Positions 11,864 to 23,160 of a DNA stretch of 64,000 nt are shown in pieces. Within the stretch, counting starts at the first letter, position 1, and every line of letters starts with the position of its first letter. The DNA is taken from the NCBI RefSeq assembly GCF_036785885.1, contig NC_092317.1, positions 9,488,501 to 9,552,500 of the forward strand, given 5' to 3'. The DNA is from Coffea arabica (taxonomy: Eukaryota; Streptophyta; Magnoliopsida; Gentianales; Rubiaceae). The notes under the pieces are model-generated. The model had not been told where the DNA came from. It saw only the letters and a list, made by a program, of their open reading frames with translations, and searched no databases. The translations under genes and the position numbers were made by a program.

Positions 11864-12147
11864 ATGAATGTGTTCCCGTTGATTGCATCCCCTCGATGCC
11901 CCCCCCGTTGCAGTACTGTTTGTATGGTCCCAATAAGGATAGAATGGGCATTTAGGCTCGTTTACAGCCTCTTGTATTTTTGTGGTTGCTACTGCTGTGG
12001 CATTGCCTTTTGTCCATCCGTTGTCAACCGGTGGTTGCCGCATATGCGACTGAGTTGGCCAAACCGGCGGAGTGATACTGTGTAATTTAAGATTTTCCCT
12101 TATATAACATACTAGGTTTCCGTATTTGGTTTTTGTTTACATTGTGC

Positions 12148-12378
12148 ATGATGTGTTTTTCCGAAACGCCTGTTCCCTTTGTCCCCCGCAATGTGTGTGC
12201 GGATGAGGTACTACGGATCGTAGATGGATCGATGAACGTCATTAGTCACTGCGATGGCAACCGCTGCGTTGTTAAATATGAACTTCAGCTTAGCCAGCCA
12301 ACTGAACAAGTTGAAGCTTACCAATTGGGATGTGGCACAGCATTGTTAGGTTTACGGATGCGAAATTTGTGGAGTTGA
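12148..12378 (+). CDS. Small unrecognised reading frame downstream of the GRF gene
   Basis: A 76-codon frame (MMCFSETPVPFV...) on the same strand, 285 bp beyond the GRF stop. Composition is more protein-like than the surrounding DNA but I recognise no motif. It could be a separate short gene, a read-through exon of an isoform, or chance. Confidence 0.2.
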   Translation: MMCFSETPVPFVPRNVCADEVLRIVDGSMNVISHCDGNRCVVKYELQLSQPTEQVEAYQLGCGTALLGLRMRNLWS

Positions 12379-12640
12379 ACGACCTAAACAAGTTCTTACT
12401 TATATATTTGGATTTAAGTACATCCGCTTACTGCTTACATATCCGACAATACGGTGCACGGCTTACATTTTCAGGCCTTGCATAATATCATCCCCTAACC
12501 CCTACCCTTCGTACGCTTACAATCAAAACCATGCATGGTACGCCCAACAACACCAAGGGCCAAGAACAAAAAACCGCCCAACCTCCAAATATGATGTTCA
12601 ACAAAAAAAATTAAAAGCACACCGCTGTAACTGCGAACGT

Positions 12641-13300
12641 TCACTCGAAACGCTCCACAATAAGACCAAACATAGGGTTTAAGGAGGCAACGGTGGTAGC
12701 TACCCTGAGAAAGCTGCGGTATTTCTTGCGCCGCACAGTGAGGAGAAGGCTGTCAATAGCATCTCTGTCTTCAAACGTGATCTCTACAGCTGATGGATTC
12801 CAGCAAATGGTTGCGGTGTGAAGGTTGTCCGCAATGGCAACGTTACGTGTCAAGCTGGCGGCATACCCCTCTTCAGCAAGAAACCGTGTTACAGACCAGT
12901 CTTCAAAGTTGGCGCCGAAGAGGATCCACACGTCGGTATGGAGCAGTGGTTTTTGACCGAGGAAATGTGCAACAAATTCCTCCTTGCCCACAAACCAGGC
13001 ATTGTAGGTCATGATGTAAAACGCCTTCAGGTTCTGCATAAGGGGGAGTGGACGACGGCGCCACTTGACCAGCGAACGGAATACTTCCTCGTTCGCAATG
13101 GGGTTGCGAACCGGTATGCATGACACCAGCATCGACTGCGGAAAGTCCGGTCCCGGAAACCTATCTAACCGCACCAGCGCCTCCTCAACTATCCACTTCA
13201 CGCCAATGTGGTGAAGTGGTAAGAGCTCGTGTTGAAAGTAGGCGACCATGCCTCCGTTGTTGAGGACATGCATTTCAGGAAGTCGTCCATACCCTGCCAT
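12641..13300 (-). CDS. Orphan 219-residue protein, single coding exon
   Basis: A 219-codon frame starting MAGYGRLPEMHVLNNGG. The context is that of a real gene: a TATA box at 13538-13545 on the same strand, a 5' leader exon ending at a GTAAGT donor (13393), and a TTTTCAG acceptor at 13309, eight bases before the ATG. The protein looks globular, mixed alpha/beta, with many aromatic residues and no signal peptide or membrane segment. I do not recognise the family. It sits between arrays D/E and F with the F-box and GRF genes, so it may be element cargo. Confidence 0.55.
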   Translation of the reverse strand: MAGYGRLPEMHVLNNGGMVAYFQHELLPLHHIGVKWIVEEALVRLDRFPGPDFPQSMLVSCIPVRNPIANEEVFRSLVKWRRRPLPLMQNLKAFYIMTYNAWFVGKEEFVAHFLGQKPLLHTDVWILFGANFEDWSVTRFLAEEGYAASLTRNVAIADNLHTATICWNPSAVEITFEDRDAIDSLLLTVRRKKYRSFLRVATTVASLNPMFGLIVERFE

Positions 13301-13308
13301 GAGTCAGT

Positions 13309-13393
13309 CTGAAAATCGATTATGTTACGAGGAATGAAGGGTCGGTTCAGGAAATAAACATACAGAACCCTATGAGAATATACCAGTACTTAC
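13309..13393 (-). other. 5' UTR intron of the orphan gene
   Basis: Donor AACAT|GTAAGT at 13393 and acceptor GATTTTCAG| at 13309 on the minus strand, 85 bp long. It lies between the TATA-driven leader and the ATG at 13300. Confidence 0.45.
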
Positions 13394-13537
13394 ATGTTAC
13401 GGGTGGTAAAAGGAAGATGCGAAACTGATACAACGGGGTTGTATGAAGCTCAAGCGGCATGCAATAGGGTTCTCTGTTGTGCGAAACCAACGCCGGGGTG
13501 AATGGGCATGCAAGGAAGAAGTTTAGTTGTGTGAAGC

Positions 13538-13545
13538 TTTTATAG
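13538..13545 (-). promoter_or_regulatory. TATA box of the orphan gene
   Basis: CTATAAAAG on the minus strand, about 240 bp upstream of the ATG including the leader intron. It lies right at the edge of array F. Confidence 0.5.
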
Positions 13546-13555
13546 GAGGACATAA

Positions 13556-14110
13556 GGGTACGATGGATACTATGTTCTTATAATGGAAAAATTGCCATAA
13601 AGAGCTGGTCAATTGACGTAAATCGATTTTAATTTTATTTGTACCCGATATAAAAAAATTTTTTTATGGAAAAATTGGTACTCTGTTCTTATAATGGAGG
13701 AAAGCCATAAAGAGCTGGTCAATTGACGTAAATGGATTGTAATTTTTTTGACACCCGACCAAAAATTTTATTAATGGAAAAATGGGTACTCTGTTTCTAT
13801 AATGGAGGAAAGCCGTAAAGAGCTGGTCAATTAATGGGAAAATTGATTTTATAAAATTTGTTCCCGATAAAAATTTTATTTATGCTCCTTAATGGGTACT
13901 CTGTTCTTATAATGGCGTAAAGCCATAAAGATCAGGTCAATTAACGTAAATCGATAAATAAGGAAGTTTTTTACCCGATACAAACTTTATTTATGCTCCT
14001 TAAATGGGTACTCTGTACTTATAGTGGCGGAAAACCATAAAGAGCTGGTCAATTAACGTAAAAAAAAAAGAAAAATTTAACGTATAAAAAAATTTATTTG
14101 CTCGGTTGGA
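13556..14110 (+). repeat. Array F of CCATAAAGAGCTGGTCAATT units
   Basis: Five units of about 105-115 bp (cores near 13,594, 13,704, 13,812, 13,921, 14,035), closely matching array C in both core and spacer (ATGGGTACTCTGTTCTTATA). Together C and F bracket the F-box, GRF and orphan genes. Confidence 0.78.
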
Positions 14111-14149
14111 GTGTAAATCTGGTGCGGACAAGACTGGCGCCAGTCTTTC

Positions 14150-14416
14150 TTACAGGAGAAGATGCAAGAGTTGTACAATTTCGTCAGATAATGAACGGTC
14201 GTGCGTGGAGGGGAGCCCACCTTTGCTTGTTGTGAAAAGATCAGTGTGAAGCTTTTGATTGACTACTGAACCATGGCCCTTCACATATGCGAAACTGGGG
14301 GGAAACACTGGCGGCTCCCTATCCCGTATGGCGAAGGATACAAGACCATGTTCCCGCCCAAAAAATTTGTGGTTATCTTTGCAGGCCATGGGCGGAACAA
14401 TGGCAGCCGATATCAT
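14150..14416 (-). CDS. Unrecognised 88-codon frame
   Basis: Frame MISAAIVPPMACKDNHKFFG... between array F and a hAT-like end. No motif recognised and no clear splice context. Possibly a decayed exon fragment. Confidence 0.15.
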   Translation of the reverse strand: MISAAIVPPMACKDNHKFFGREHGLVSFAIRDREPPVFPPSFAYVKGHGSVVNQKLHTDLFTTSKGGLPSTHDRSLSDEIVQLLHLLL

Positions 14417-14564
14417 TCATGAGAATCATGACAAATCAGCAAAATTCACAGTTTTCTTTACATTTGATAAACTTAAGTGTTACTAATTCACAATTCGCGG
14501 CTTGTGAAGATTAGCAAAAGAATTAAAGAGTTGGGTTCAGCAAATGGGTTGTTCATTTTATTTA

Positions 14565-14720
14565 TTTGCAATGATGGAGCCAAGGGGGCAGAGGGGGGCC
14601 ATGGCCCCCCTCTAAGTTTTGAAAAATTTAATTCATAATATGTAAATATATGTATAAGTCAAAGTTGGCCCCCCCTAATTTTTTAGAAATTTAGTTTATA
14701 TTATGACAGTTAATATACAT
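14565..14720. mobile_element. hAT-like terminal sequence
   Basis: ATGATGGAGCCAAGGGGGCA followed by the G/C palindrome GGGGGGCCATGGCCCCCC and then AATTTAATTCATAATATGT. This 'variant of GTGGCGGAGCCAGGGGGG' start is typical of plant hAT elements of the TTF/ZMYM1 type. No transposase frame survives in the next 2.5 kb. Confidence 0.5.
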
Positions 14721-17310
14721 ATTATATATATCTGTGTGTCTGTGTGTGTGAATTACCACCTTTTGATATAATTTTTTGTTCAAAAAAAAGTTATTTATTT
14801 TTAATTGTACTAATTATTTAACATTCAAAAAATTATATAATTTGATGATCCATCGTATCATATTTACCAAATTTGATGTATTATAATAAAAGACTTAATT
14901 CATAATTATCAATGGGCTACAATAAAAATAATTACTTTATTGGTCCATATACAAATATACACCTTAGCCTAATTGAACCAAAAATTTAAACTTAGTGATC
15001 TATCCTCTTGTTGACTCATATACAAATATACAAATAATTACTTGAAGGCTTGGTGAAGACAAGAAATTGAGTGATATATCCTGTTATAGTTATGGAATGG
15101 ACATTTTCACTTATCAAAACAATCAAAATAAAGCCCCAAAACAAGATAAAAGATCATTTCTTGAATGATTGCCTAACAATGTACATAAAAAAAGGAAGTT
15201 TCCTTGAAATTTAGCATTGATTCAATTAGAGATGAATTTAGTTCTATGAAAGAACGTAAAACTCAATTTATTTTTAATAAAAGAGGATGAAATTTCAAGG
15301 TATATTAACATAACTTTTATCTTTTTTTAATTGAAAATAATTATGTTTATATTACAGCTCCGTCTTTTTGTTTTTGCACAGGTAACATATTGGAGCATCT
15401 TCTCATTATGTGCAACTTAAGTGGTTTGTGATGTTATAAGATATTTAATCAAATGTTATTTCTTATCTTAATTTTAGTTATAACTATGCTACATATTTAT
15501 GAAATAGACATACCTTTATAAGAGTGCGAGTTTAACTAGCAAATAAAAGGGAAATAATGTCATGCATTTAAAAGATCAACAAACATGGCAGTATTAAAAA
15601 TCTAAACTTGCACTAGAGGTGATAGTACTACAATAGAGGACAAAAAAATCTAATAAATGAAAATCGAAGGTAAACGATGATCAGTCACAAAAATATGATG
15701 CTTATTAAATTAAAAAATAATCAGAATCTCTTCATTTATGGATAGGTAATTATATTTTAATTTATATAAAGTTTATTAATTGTTAAAAATGCTCAGAAAA
15801 TGGATAAGGTGGATGACGTGTAAAATAAATGTTGGGGCTAGCAATTTAGAATGTGTAGATGACTAGCTTGTATCCATGATAGGTAGCAAAATTTTCATGG
15901 TTTTAATTTTAGGAAATGATAGCTTGGAAATAAAAGAAATGCAAAATTAGATAATGTCATCTTTTACTGAAACTGGTTGTACATGACTTACTCTTATCCT
16001 TTTATATTGTCCATAATGATAGATAATGTAATTAGAGTTTCAGCTGATTGTTAGGCATAGAAATGGACATGTCATTACTATTTGGCTAAAGAAGTTAATA
16101 ATAATTTGTTCATTTGACTAGCTAAAACAATTGCAGTTTTCGAAGCAATGCATTTGGTGGTGGAAGTTATTATTCAGGCTTTTAGCTTAGAGTGTCACTC
16201 TACAAAATATTATTACAAAATTCTATTTTGCTTAAGAAGACATTTTTGCAATATTACAAATTGGTGGATTTTAATTTGCATATGTAGATTTACAAATATG
16301 GCAATTCATGTTTTTATTTAAACTTGCAATACATATTCTATAACAAGTTCAGCCAGAAATGTTTTCATCTATTTGTAATGCTATTAGACATGATTTAAAT
16401 GGATAGCTTAACTTGCTATTTCTCTCAAAAAAGAAAGAAAAATATGCAAGTCTGTATTTTTTTTATTGATGTTGCAGATAGTGACAGTTAAGTTTTTGTG
16501 GGTTTCTATATTTTTTCTAATTATTAAAATTTTAGAAACATTATCACTACTCATTATTTAATTACAACTAAAACTATGCTGCTATTAAACCGATAATGCA
16601 CTCATAATGGATGTGCTTTCTTTTCTTTTTTGGTATCATTCCTTTTCGATAATAGTGGTTAAAAATTCTTTTTCCATTGTACAATAAATTGGGGTTAACT
16701 TTTTATAAGCCAGAAGTTTCTTTTCACAGCAAATTGAAAAAGTGTTATATTCATATTTCTATGGAAGAAAAACTGGTAGATTTTGTATTTAACAAAAATT
16801 AAATATTTGAGGGTAAATACAAATCTGTATTTGAGAATAAATATTTGTAATAAAGTAAATGTTTGAAAGTAAAATACCTGTAAAGAGTTGGTACTTTAAA
16901 TAAATAATACATATTTGCCTATAAACTACGCTTTTTAAAGTTTATTAATTGTTAATTATTTTGAAATACTTTGTCATTCTTTGGACCTGTAGCAGAAAGG
17001 ACAAATCAGGTACAAAATCCTAATTTCACTCTCTAAAACAATGTTTTAATCGTTTGGACTGAATTTGTAAAGGATTAGTAACAAATGGAATGAGATCAGT
17101 GTAATTGGTCAAATCACAGGAGAGGTTAGTTTCTGAAATTATCCCTTTGAAGCAGAGCCACTAACACACATTTTTTGTGGGAAGCAAACCTCCCACCCCA
17201 CCAAAGCCTCAAGGCCTCGGTGCTGGCCACCAGCCCAAGAGCTGGTGGTTTTGGCCTCTAGTATGAATATATGCGGAATGTTACTTTTTTTTTTGAAATA
17301 TTAACCCGTG
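14721..17310. other. AT-rich non-coding transposon remnant
   Basis: No gene seen on either strand, and stops are frequent in all frames. Positions 15,376-15,525 (beginning ACATATTGGAGCATCTTCTC) are repeated at 28,229-28,375. Positions 17,117-17,145 end in TTTCTGAAATTATCCC, the right-end motif of the GGGATAATTTCAGAAA repeats. 17,220-17,260 has a small inverted repeat around CCAGCCCAAGAGCTGG. Confidence 0.5.
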
Positions 17311-18001
17311 TCAACATAGTACTGTCATTGGAGTTGTGGCAACCCGTATTCGTTTATCGTCCGGACCATCCATGCCAAGTTGCTTTTCAATTTGAGCTGT
17401 TAATGTCCCGAAATTGCGGTTTGTGTTTTTAAATTCAAAATTTTGCATCTTTTCTAATCCCATTCCCCCCTTGCTATAATGAAACGTTCGGAGACATTTC
17501 ATTGCTTAGGACGCGGAGGTTGGCCACAATACTGTTTCCGTAGTCGTCCAAGTAAAACTGAAAAGGGTATGTATGTAAAGGCCAATGAAAACACGACATT
17601 TTACACGCGCCGACCGTCACTGTAACACAAATTTCCCAATTTGCAACCCTACTTAGAAGGTACAAGGGCATTGCACGCCCAACCTGGCCACAGCCGTCCA
17701 AAATGTCTTGCACTTCAAATTTCTGAGCGAAGAAAGATGCCTACGCACATACAAGGCCGCAACACTTAACGGCAAAGCTGTTCATAATCGCGGGTGGGGC
17801 GACAGGGATTTTGTGATAGCCTGCGCCGTCACAATATTCGTCCAAAATCCAACTCCAACAGCCGTGCGATGGGCAGGCTCCATCGCTACCGGCCTCCGCG
17901 TGATGAAGAACACTCGCAACAACTGCTGGTTGATCGGAAAAGCCACATATCACACATTTTCCTTGCACAGGGGGTAAATGTTGCAGAATCAATGTCGACA
18001 A
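17311..18001 (-). CDS. Unrecognised minus-strand gene, several exons likely
   Basis: Three consecutive frames (17741-18001 with CVICG and a Cys/His-rich body; 17474-17713; 17311-17502) are separated by plausible splice signals: CGCTCAG| before KFEVQDILDGCGQ, and CCCTTTTCAG| before FYLDDYGNSIVANLRVLSNEM. Base composition is higher in G+C than the flanks, like the other cassettes. It is head-to-head with the plant mobile domain gene, whose ATG is 127 bp away, so both may share a promoter. No family recognised. Confidence 0.35.
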
Positions 18002-18127
18002 TTACTTGTGCTTATTTTGCCCTAAGTCCTCATTTGGTTTATACATATATAAAAATGGCTGAATTGGTTCTACATTAATGCACAGGAAGTCTATTCAATT
18101 TATCCTAGAGGGTCGTCAGTCGAAATT

Positions 18128-20116
18128 ATGGAGTGGTGGAAGAGGCTGCCTCGTAAGGTGGCCGCGAAAGTTGTTAGTGCTGGGTTTGGGGATTTTCTGA
18201 GCCACTTGCCCGTGGCCGATAGAGATAGGAAGTTGCCTGTCGCACTTGCGGAGCGATGGTGGGACTCAACAAACTCCTTCCATTTGCCTTTCGGAGAGAT
18301 GACACTGACACCCTTGGACTTCACCTGTATAACCGGTGTTGCAGTGGGCGGCTTGCCCATTACGTGGGATTACAATGTTAGGGAAAATGCCAATTACATC
18401 AAGGAGCAATTGGGTTGGGTGCCAGCTTTTGCTTCTGCCGGTGCCATCAGAGTTACCGATATATTGTCATTCTACAAAGACAAGGCGATTGACGAGAACG
18501 ACGACGTCCAGCTGGCACATCTGACTAGAGCTTTCTTTCTATACATGCTTGGCCGCACTTTACTTAGCAACACGGCCGAAACAATTCACCTGTGCTGTCT
18601 GCCAGCGCTGGAGGACGTAGATCGTATAGGGGATTATAACTGGGGAGGGGCGGGGATGGCAACCTTGTACAGATTTATGTCCGCCGTCTCCCGACGCCTG
18701 ACGAAAAGCCTAGGCGGCTACAGCTTCGTTTGGGAGGTAAGTCCAGATTTGCCTTCACTTTGTGTCAATTCGACATTTCCATGTTCCGTTACATAAACTT
18801 TTCTAGCAGTTAGTGTTCATCTCGAACGGTGGACATAATTTGTACGACCACGTGTAGGTGTGGGCTTACGAAATTCTTCAGTTAAGTCCGTATAAACTGA
18901 AACGGGACGAGAGGGACGTATTGCCCAGAATGTGGCGATGGCGCTCGTGTAATAGAGCCAATCGACTAGCACCGTCTACGGTCGAAAATTTTCGCCGCGC
19001 AATTGACACCATTGACCCGGAAAACGTTAGTTCCCCTACTTAGAACATCCAATAGCTTCTACCGCCTAAGTGTTAACAGTTGTTATGAATTTGTTCCGCC
19101 TGTGGAACAAACCAATGTTACATCGCTTGTTAATTGTGTGTCATAGGTGAACTGGCTGCCCTTCCCTGCAATGGCATTGCCCAGTCGGTATCTCAAATCC
19201 AAGGAACTAACTGCAACGAGATTGCTTTTGGATGGCCCCATGGGAAGATTTTACTACCTGGGCGAGAGGGTTATTAGGCAGGTGTATGCAGGTGTATGTG
19301 CAAAGCAACCTCCCCATCGGCCATCAGATATGTACAGCACTGATACAATTTCGGGAAACATGCTACATGATGTGCTTCGTGGACTGCCCATTGCAAGCCT
19401 ATACCCAGATCCCCCTCCATATGCTACGTATGAGGAGTTTGTGTGCAGCAGGCTAATGAGACCAATGACTTCCTCCACGTTGGCACCCAGTGGGAAGGAG
19501 TGCGTAATTCATATATGTGACCAGTTGCCACTAAGTGAGGCCACAACACCGTCACTGAAACATCCAATTAATTACCCTCCCTGGTCTGTGTTGTGCATAC
19601 AAACTGATGGATCACTGGAGCAAGAGGGCATTCACAGAGTTGGTGGCGATGTAATAGGGTTGCCTCTTCCATGTGCTGTTGGTGATGTGGTATGGCATTC
19701 TTCGCCCTGTACTTAACCCGCCATTTAATTTGCGCAATTTGTGTACAATTAATACAGCCATCTGTGTTGTTTCCGCTTAGGTGCCTAGACACTGGTACGA
19801 GGACCTGCTTGTTCAGTGCATGGGCCTGAGAAAGAAAGTCTTAGAAAAAAGTGCAGAAATATTTCGTTTGGCATCCAATGTGTCGGACAACACACAAGTG
19901 GTGGACCAAAGGCTACATCAAATACAGGTAATTTTGGAAAGTGCATTGAAGCTCCAAAAGGGGACAGGGAAACGCTGCCTTCGCGGTGAACTTGGTGGCC
20001 GGAAATCCTGTGTTTGTAAGCGTCCCAACACAAGTGCCGGGACGCAGACATTTACGGATGAGCTTGGTAGAGCCAAAGCTCACGAAAGTCAGGGAATTCA
20101 TAATGCCAAAGACTGA
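18128..20116 (+). CDS. Plant mobile domain (PMD, MAIN-like) protein, four exons
   Basis: Exons 18128-18736, 18858-19025, 19147-19689 and 19781-20116, all phase 0, give about 551 residues. Residues 1-200 are a PMD: WWKRLPRKVAAK, LAERWWDSTNSFHLPFGEMT, LTPLDFTCITGVAVGG and FLYMLGRTLL match the family's conserved blocks. Exons 2 and 3 continue it (VWAYEILQLSPY, MWRWRS, VNWLPFP). Exon 4 (HWYEDLLVQCMGLRKKV) ends in a short coiled coil and a basic tail. MAIN/MAIL1 are nuclear proteins needed for meristem maintenance and transposon silencing. The mobile copies in plant genomes ride on Mutator-like and gypsy elements. A second GTAATT donor in exon 4 (after 19,926) could give a shorter isoform. Confidence 0.75.
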
Positions 20117-20872
20117 GCACCCATGGCCCCAAACCGCAAACAAGGTTGTGTAGCCGGAGGAATGAGTATGCAAACTTCTTGGTACTGCCCACCAACAAAG
20201 CTAAGCTGTGAGCAATCGCCACGTGTGTTGCGTAATTCTGATACAATTTTAAACTTGAACACGGAAAATGTTAACAGTTGACAGATAATTCCCACAACTA
20301 ATTTATAGCCCTGTTCTTATATTTCGTCTGTCCCAGATTGTTCTTCACCTACAATTCAAGTTTGCAGTGAAATTAAATATTTACAACAAAACAATTTAAA
20401 TGGAAGTTGTTGTTATTATAAATCTATCACATTTAATGCATTACAATTTTCGAACTTATTTATATGAAATGACGGAAAAGCCTTTTGTATGAATGCAACT
20501 CCAACACAAGAATATGAGTTCAAGTTTGTGCAAACTAGTTACTTGAAATATTGTACTCCATTCGAAATGTACAAATGGTGTAAAAAAAATTAATCGTTTT
20601 CAGCTCTGTTTCGTTACTTTGTGCACAAGACACATTTCCCTTTTTCTTTCACTTCAACAACTTCCTCTGCAAATTTCCGAGACTAAGCTCCTACTGCAGC
20701 AACATCCCTATCTATAATTACATAATATATATAATTACTAATTAACTAATATTTTACACAGTTATAACGTATATAAGATTAAATTAAATCATTTTGCAAC
20801 CTTATATGCATAATAATAAACATATTTATTATTATATGAATTATTAATCTTACATACACATATATATTGTAA
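20117..20872. other. Non-coding, AT-rich downstream of the PMD gene
   Basis: No gene seen. Contains TATAGCCCTGTT (20,302), shared with 9,332, and ends in the AT-rich flank (ACATACACATATATATTG) that precedes each GGG(A/C)TAATTTCA repeat end. Confidence 0.35.
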
Positions 20873-21907
20873 GGGCTAATTTCAGAAACATCCCCTGAAT
20901 TAGCTTGTGGAAAAATGGGAAAACGGATGATTTATGGAGAAAAGGCATAAAGAGCTGGTGTTTTAGTGCAGACCTGGAGTACTTTTTTTACCCGATACAT
21001 AAGCAGGGTCAAAAATTCACTGCGCTAGTTAACCAATTTTTCATATATAAACAAATTTACTAAAATTAAAATAGCGTGTTTCAAAGTTGCGCTTCTATTT
21101 CAAAGTCAACTACTCTTAAACAGCTTTTACTAAAATTAAAATAGCGTGTTTCAAAGTTGCGCTTCTATTTCGAAGTCAACTACTCTTAAACAGCTACTGC
21201 TTAATTCATATAATGGAACAAACCCGTAAAGAACTGGTATATTATAGCAAACAATTTTTGTTGTTTACTTTAAAATATTTCATTTACATTAAATAATTCA
21301 AAAAATGCTAGTTTTCCTTTCGTAAAGATGTTTCTGTAACGGCTTTTGAATTTTATTTGCAAATTTTTATGAAAATTAAATGATTTATAATAAAAGGTTC
21401 ATACAAAACGTGGTACTTCATTCATGTAATACAGAGAAGGCATAAAGAGTTGGTACTTTATGGGATATTTCCTTTTTAAACTATTCTGAACATATATTAC
21501 GTAGATAACCTACCATTTTTTTTTACATAACAAATTACTGTACCATTTTTTGAATGGCATTTCAAAAACATTTCTAACTGAAACAGCACCCACAATAATG
21601 GCACAAAAAAGGTGCCTTACTCCCTAATCCAGCTTTACTTCATGTATTACTCTCACAGTTTGTGTTATTGTTGTTAGGCTTCATTAATCACTGTACATTC
21701 CTTTTTCTCCGACTAAACGGTAATAATAAACCCCAACATCAGTAATAAATCCCAAGTTCATACCATATATTTGTAATTTTGGCCTTCATGATGTCAGCTA
21801 AGGGACCCAATAACTCAAAGGCAAGGGAGGTCAGTCAAATTTTGACAACTTCAGGGGGTGCCAGTGAAAGTGTCACAAATCTCAGGGGAGGTTTCTTAAA
21901 TTATCCC
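20873..21907. mobile_element. 1.0 kb TIR element with TAA target duplication
   Basis: Left end GGGCTAATTTCAGAAACATC and the reverse complement of the right end GGGATAATTTAAGAAACCTC match at 23 of 26 positions, and both sides are flanked by TAA (20,870-20,872 and 21,908-21,910). A 3-bp TAA duplication fits PIF/Harbinger-type insertion. No transposase frame is present, so the copy is non-autonomous. It contains three CATAAAGAGCTGGT-like motifs (20,948, 21,225, 21,440). Caution: the other left ends at 1,008 and 7,122 share flanking sequence too, which weakens the target-duplication reading. Confidence 0.55.
21057..21196. repeat. 70-bp tandem duplication
   Basis: TTTACTAAAATTAAAATAGC ... TACTCTTAAACAGC occurs twice back to back with essentially one base difference (TTTCAAAG/TTTCGAAG). 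The near identity means a recent duplication inside the TIR element. Confidence 0.8.
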
Positions 21908-21910
21908 TAA

Positions 21911-23160
21911 TAAATATATTACAAACCACATTGTAATTGATAGTTATTGGCTAATTAAATATGTTGGTACAAATGTATTACTAAAGTTACTCGAACTAAT
22001 TAATAATTTCTATTAGTAAATATGTATAATTAGTAGTATAATTCATAATATTAATTATATTACATAAATTAATGTACATATATAATACATATAACTAATA
22101 ATACCATTGTTATTGGTGCACTGAAGAGACGCATAAGCATTGTGAGCAATGAAAATAGATGGGGAGAAACAGAAGTTACTGTTCCTACACATGAATGGAA
22201 CGATGGGCAAAAGAAAAGGCGTTGGGCCTTATGGTCATTGGTTAGGATAGCAAGCCGAGGAACAAACAGCCCAATCGTAAAAGCAGTTTATAGCAGCAGC
22301 GTACGGCACCAGTTTACAAAAGCTGGGCAACTGAAGCTGATTCCCAGGTAGCCACTTCGGAAAACGTCTATCCCACGAAGAGATTTTGCGCAACATACGA
22401 TTCCACTTAATTTCGTATTTACAAAAAAAGGAACAAGTTTGGCTCGTCTAATAAACAATTTGTCAACTACTTACTCTCCTATTAACCAAGTGCAGTAGCG
22501 GTATTTGCTACAGCAGTGCTTACGACGCAACCTTGACAGTCATGCATCTTGTGATCCTTCTGTGCATGACCCCTTCGGTGGAACTACAATGACTTACCCA
22601 TCTACACCTAGCAACCTTGAATAATCTTCACCCCACCGATACATAACAAAACACAATCCCTAAAGCCGGTGTTGCTCTATAACCTGTCTGTCGTCACGGC
22701 TGCTACTTCCATGCACAACCATACCATCTCTTTCAACCTCTGCATTTCACACCTAGAAGAATATATAATAGGATTTACACACGCAACGGCAGTGAAATAA
22801 GAACAACAAAGCCATTTACCAACAGGTACTGCATCAGTACAATGACTGTTTACAACCTTTCAGTGGCTGTGGTGATAACAGCTTACAATGGCCCATGACA
22901 CATTCAAACTTACATTATTTACACTTCAATGGTAACGGAATCAAATTTTTTTAAACAATATACCCAGCTTTCCCCGCATTCACGAATACCTTGTAGCCTT
23001 CTCATGCTCAAGACAAATTAATGCGAAGGAAAGATACAAACCCTTCCCCTTCTACAATTTCGTACTTGTTTCATGGAAAGACTACTCTTGCACCTCGACT
23101 CACCAAAACCTGCCTTATTTATTGCGTAACTGCAAACCGAAGCATCACAACAGTAGTGCC
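21911..23160. other. Non-coding 3' flank of the FAR1-type gene
   Basis: No supported gene. The first 200 bp are AT-rich; the rest is ordinary composition with only short frames. Probably includes the 3' UTR of the minus-strand transposase. Confidence 0.35.

Noticed and set aside
7122-14110. A single TIR element spanning arrays C to F
   Set aside because: Array C's left end has no inverted partner near 14,110; all array units are in the same orientation.
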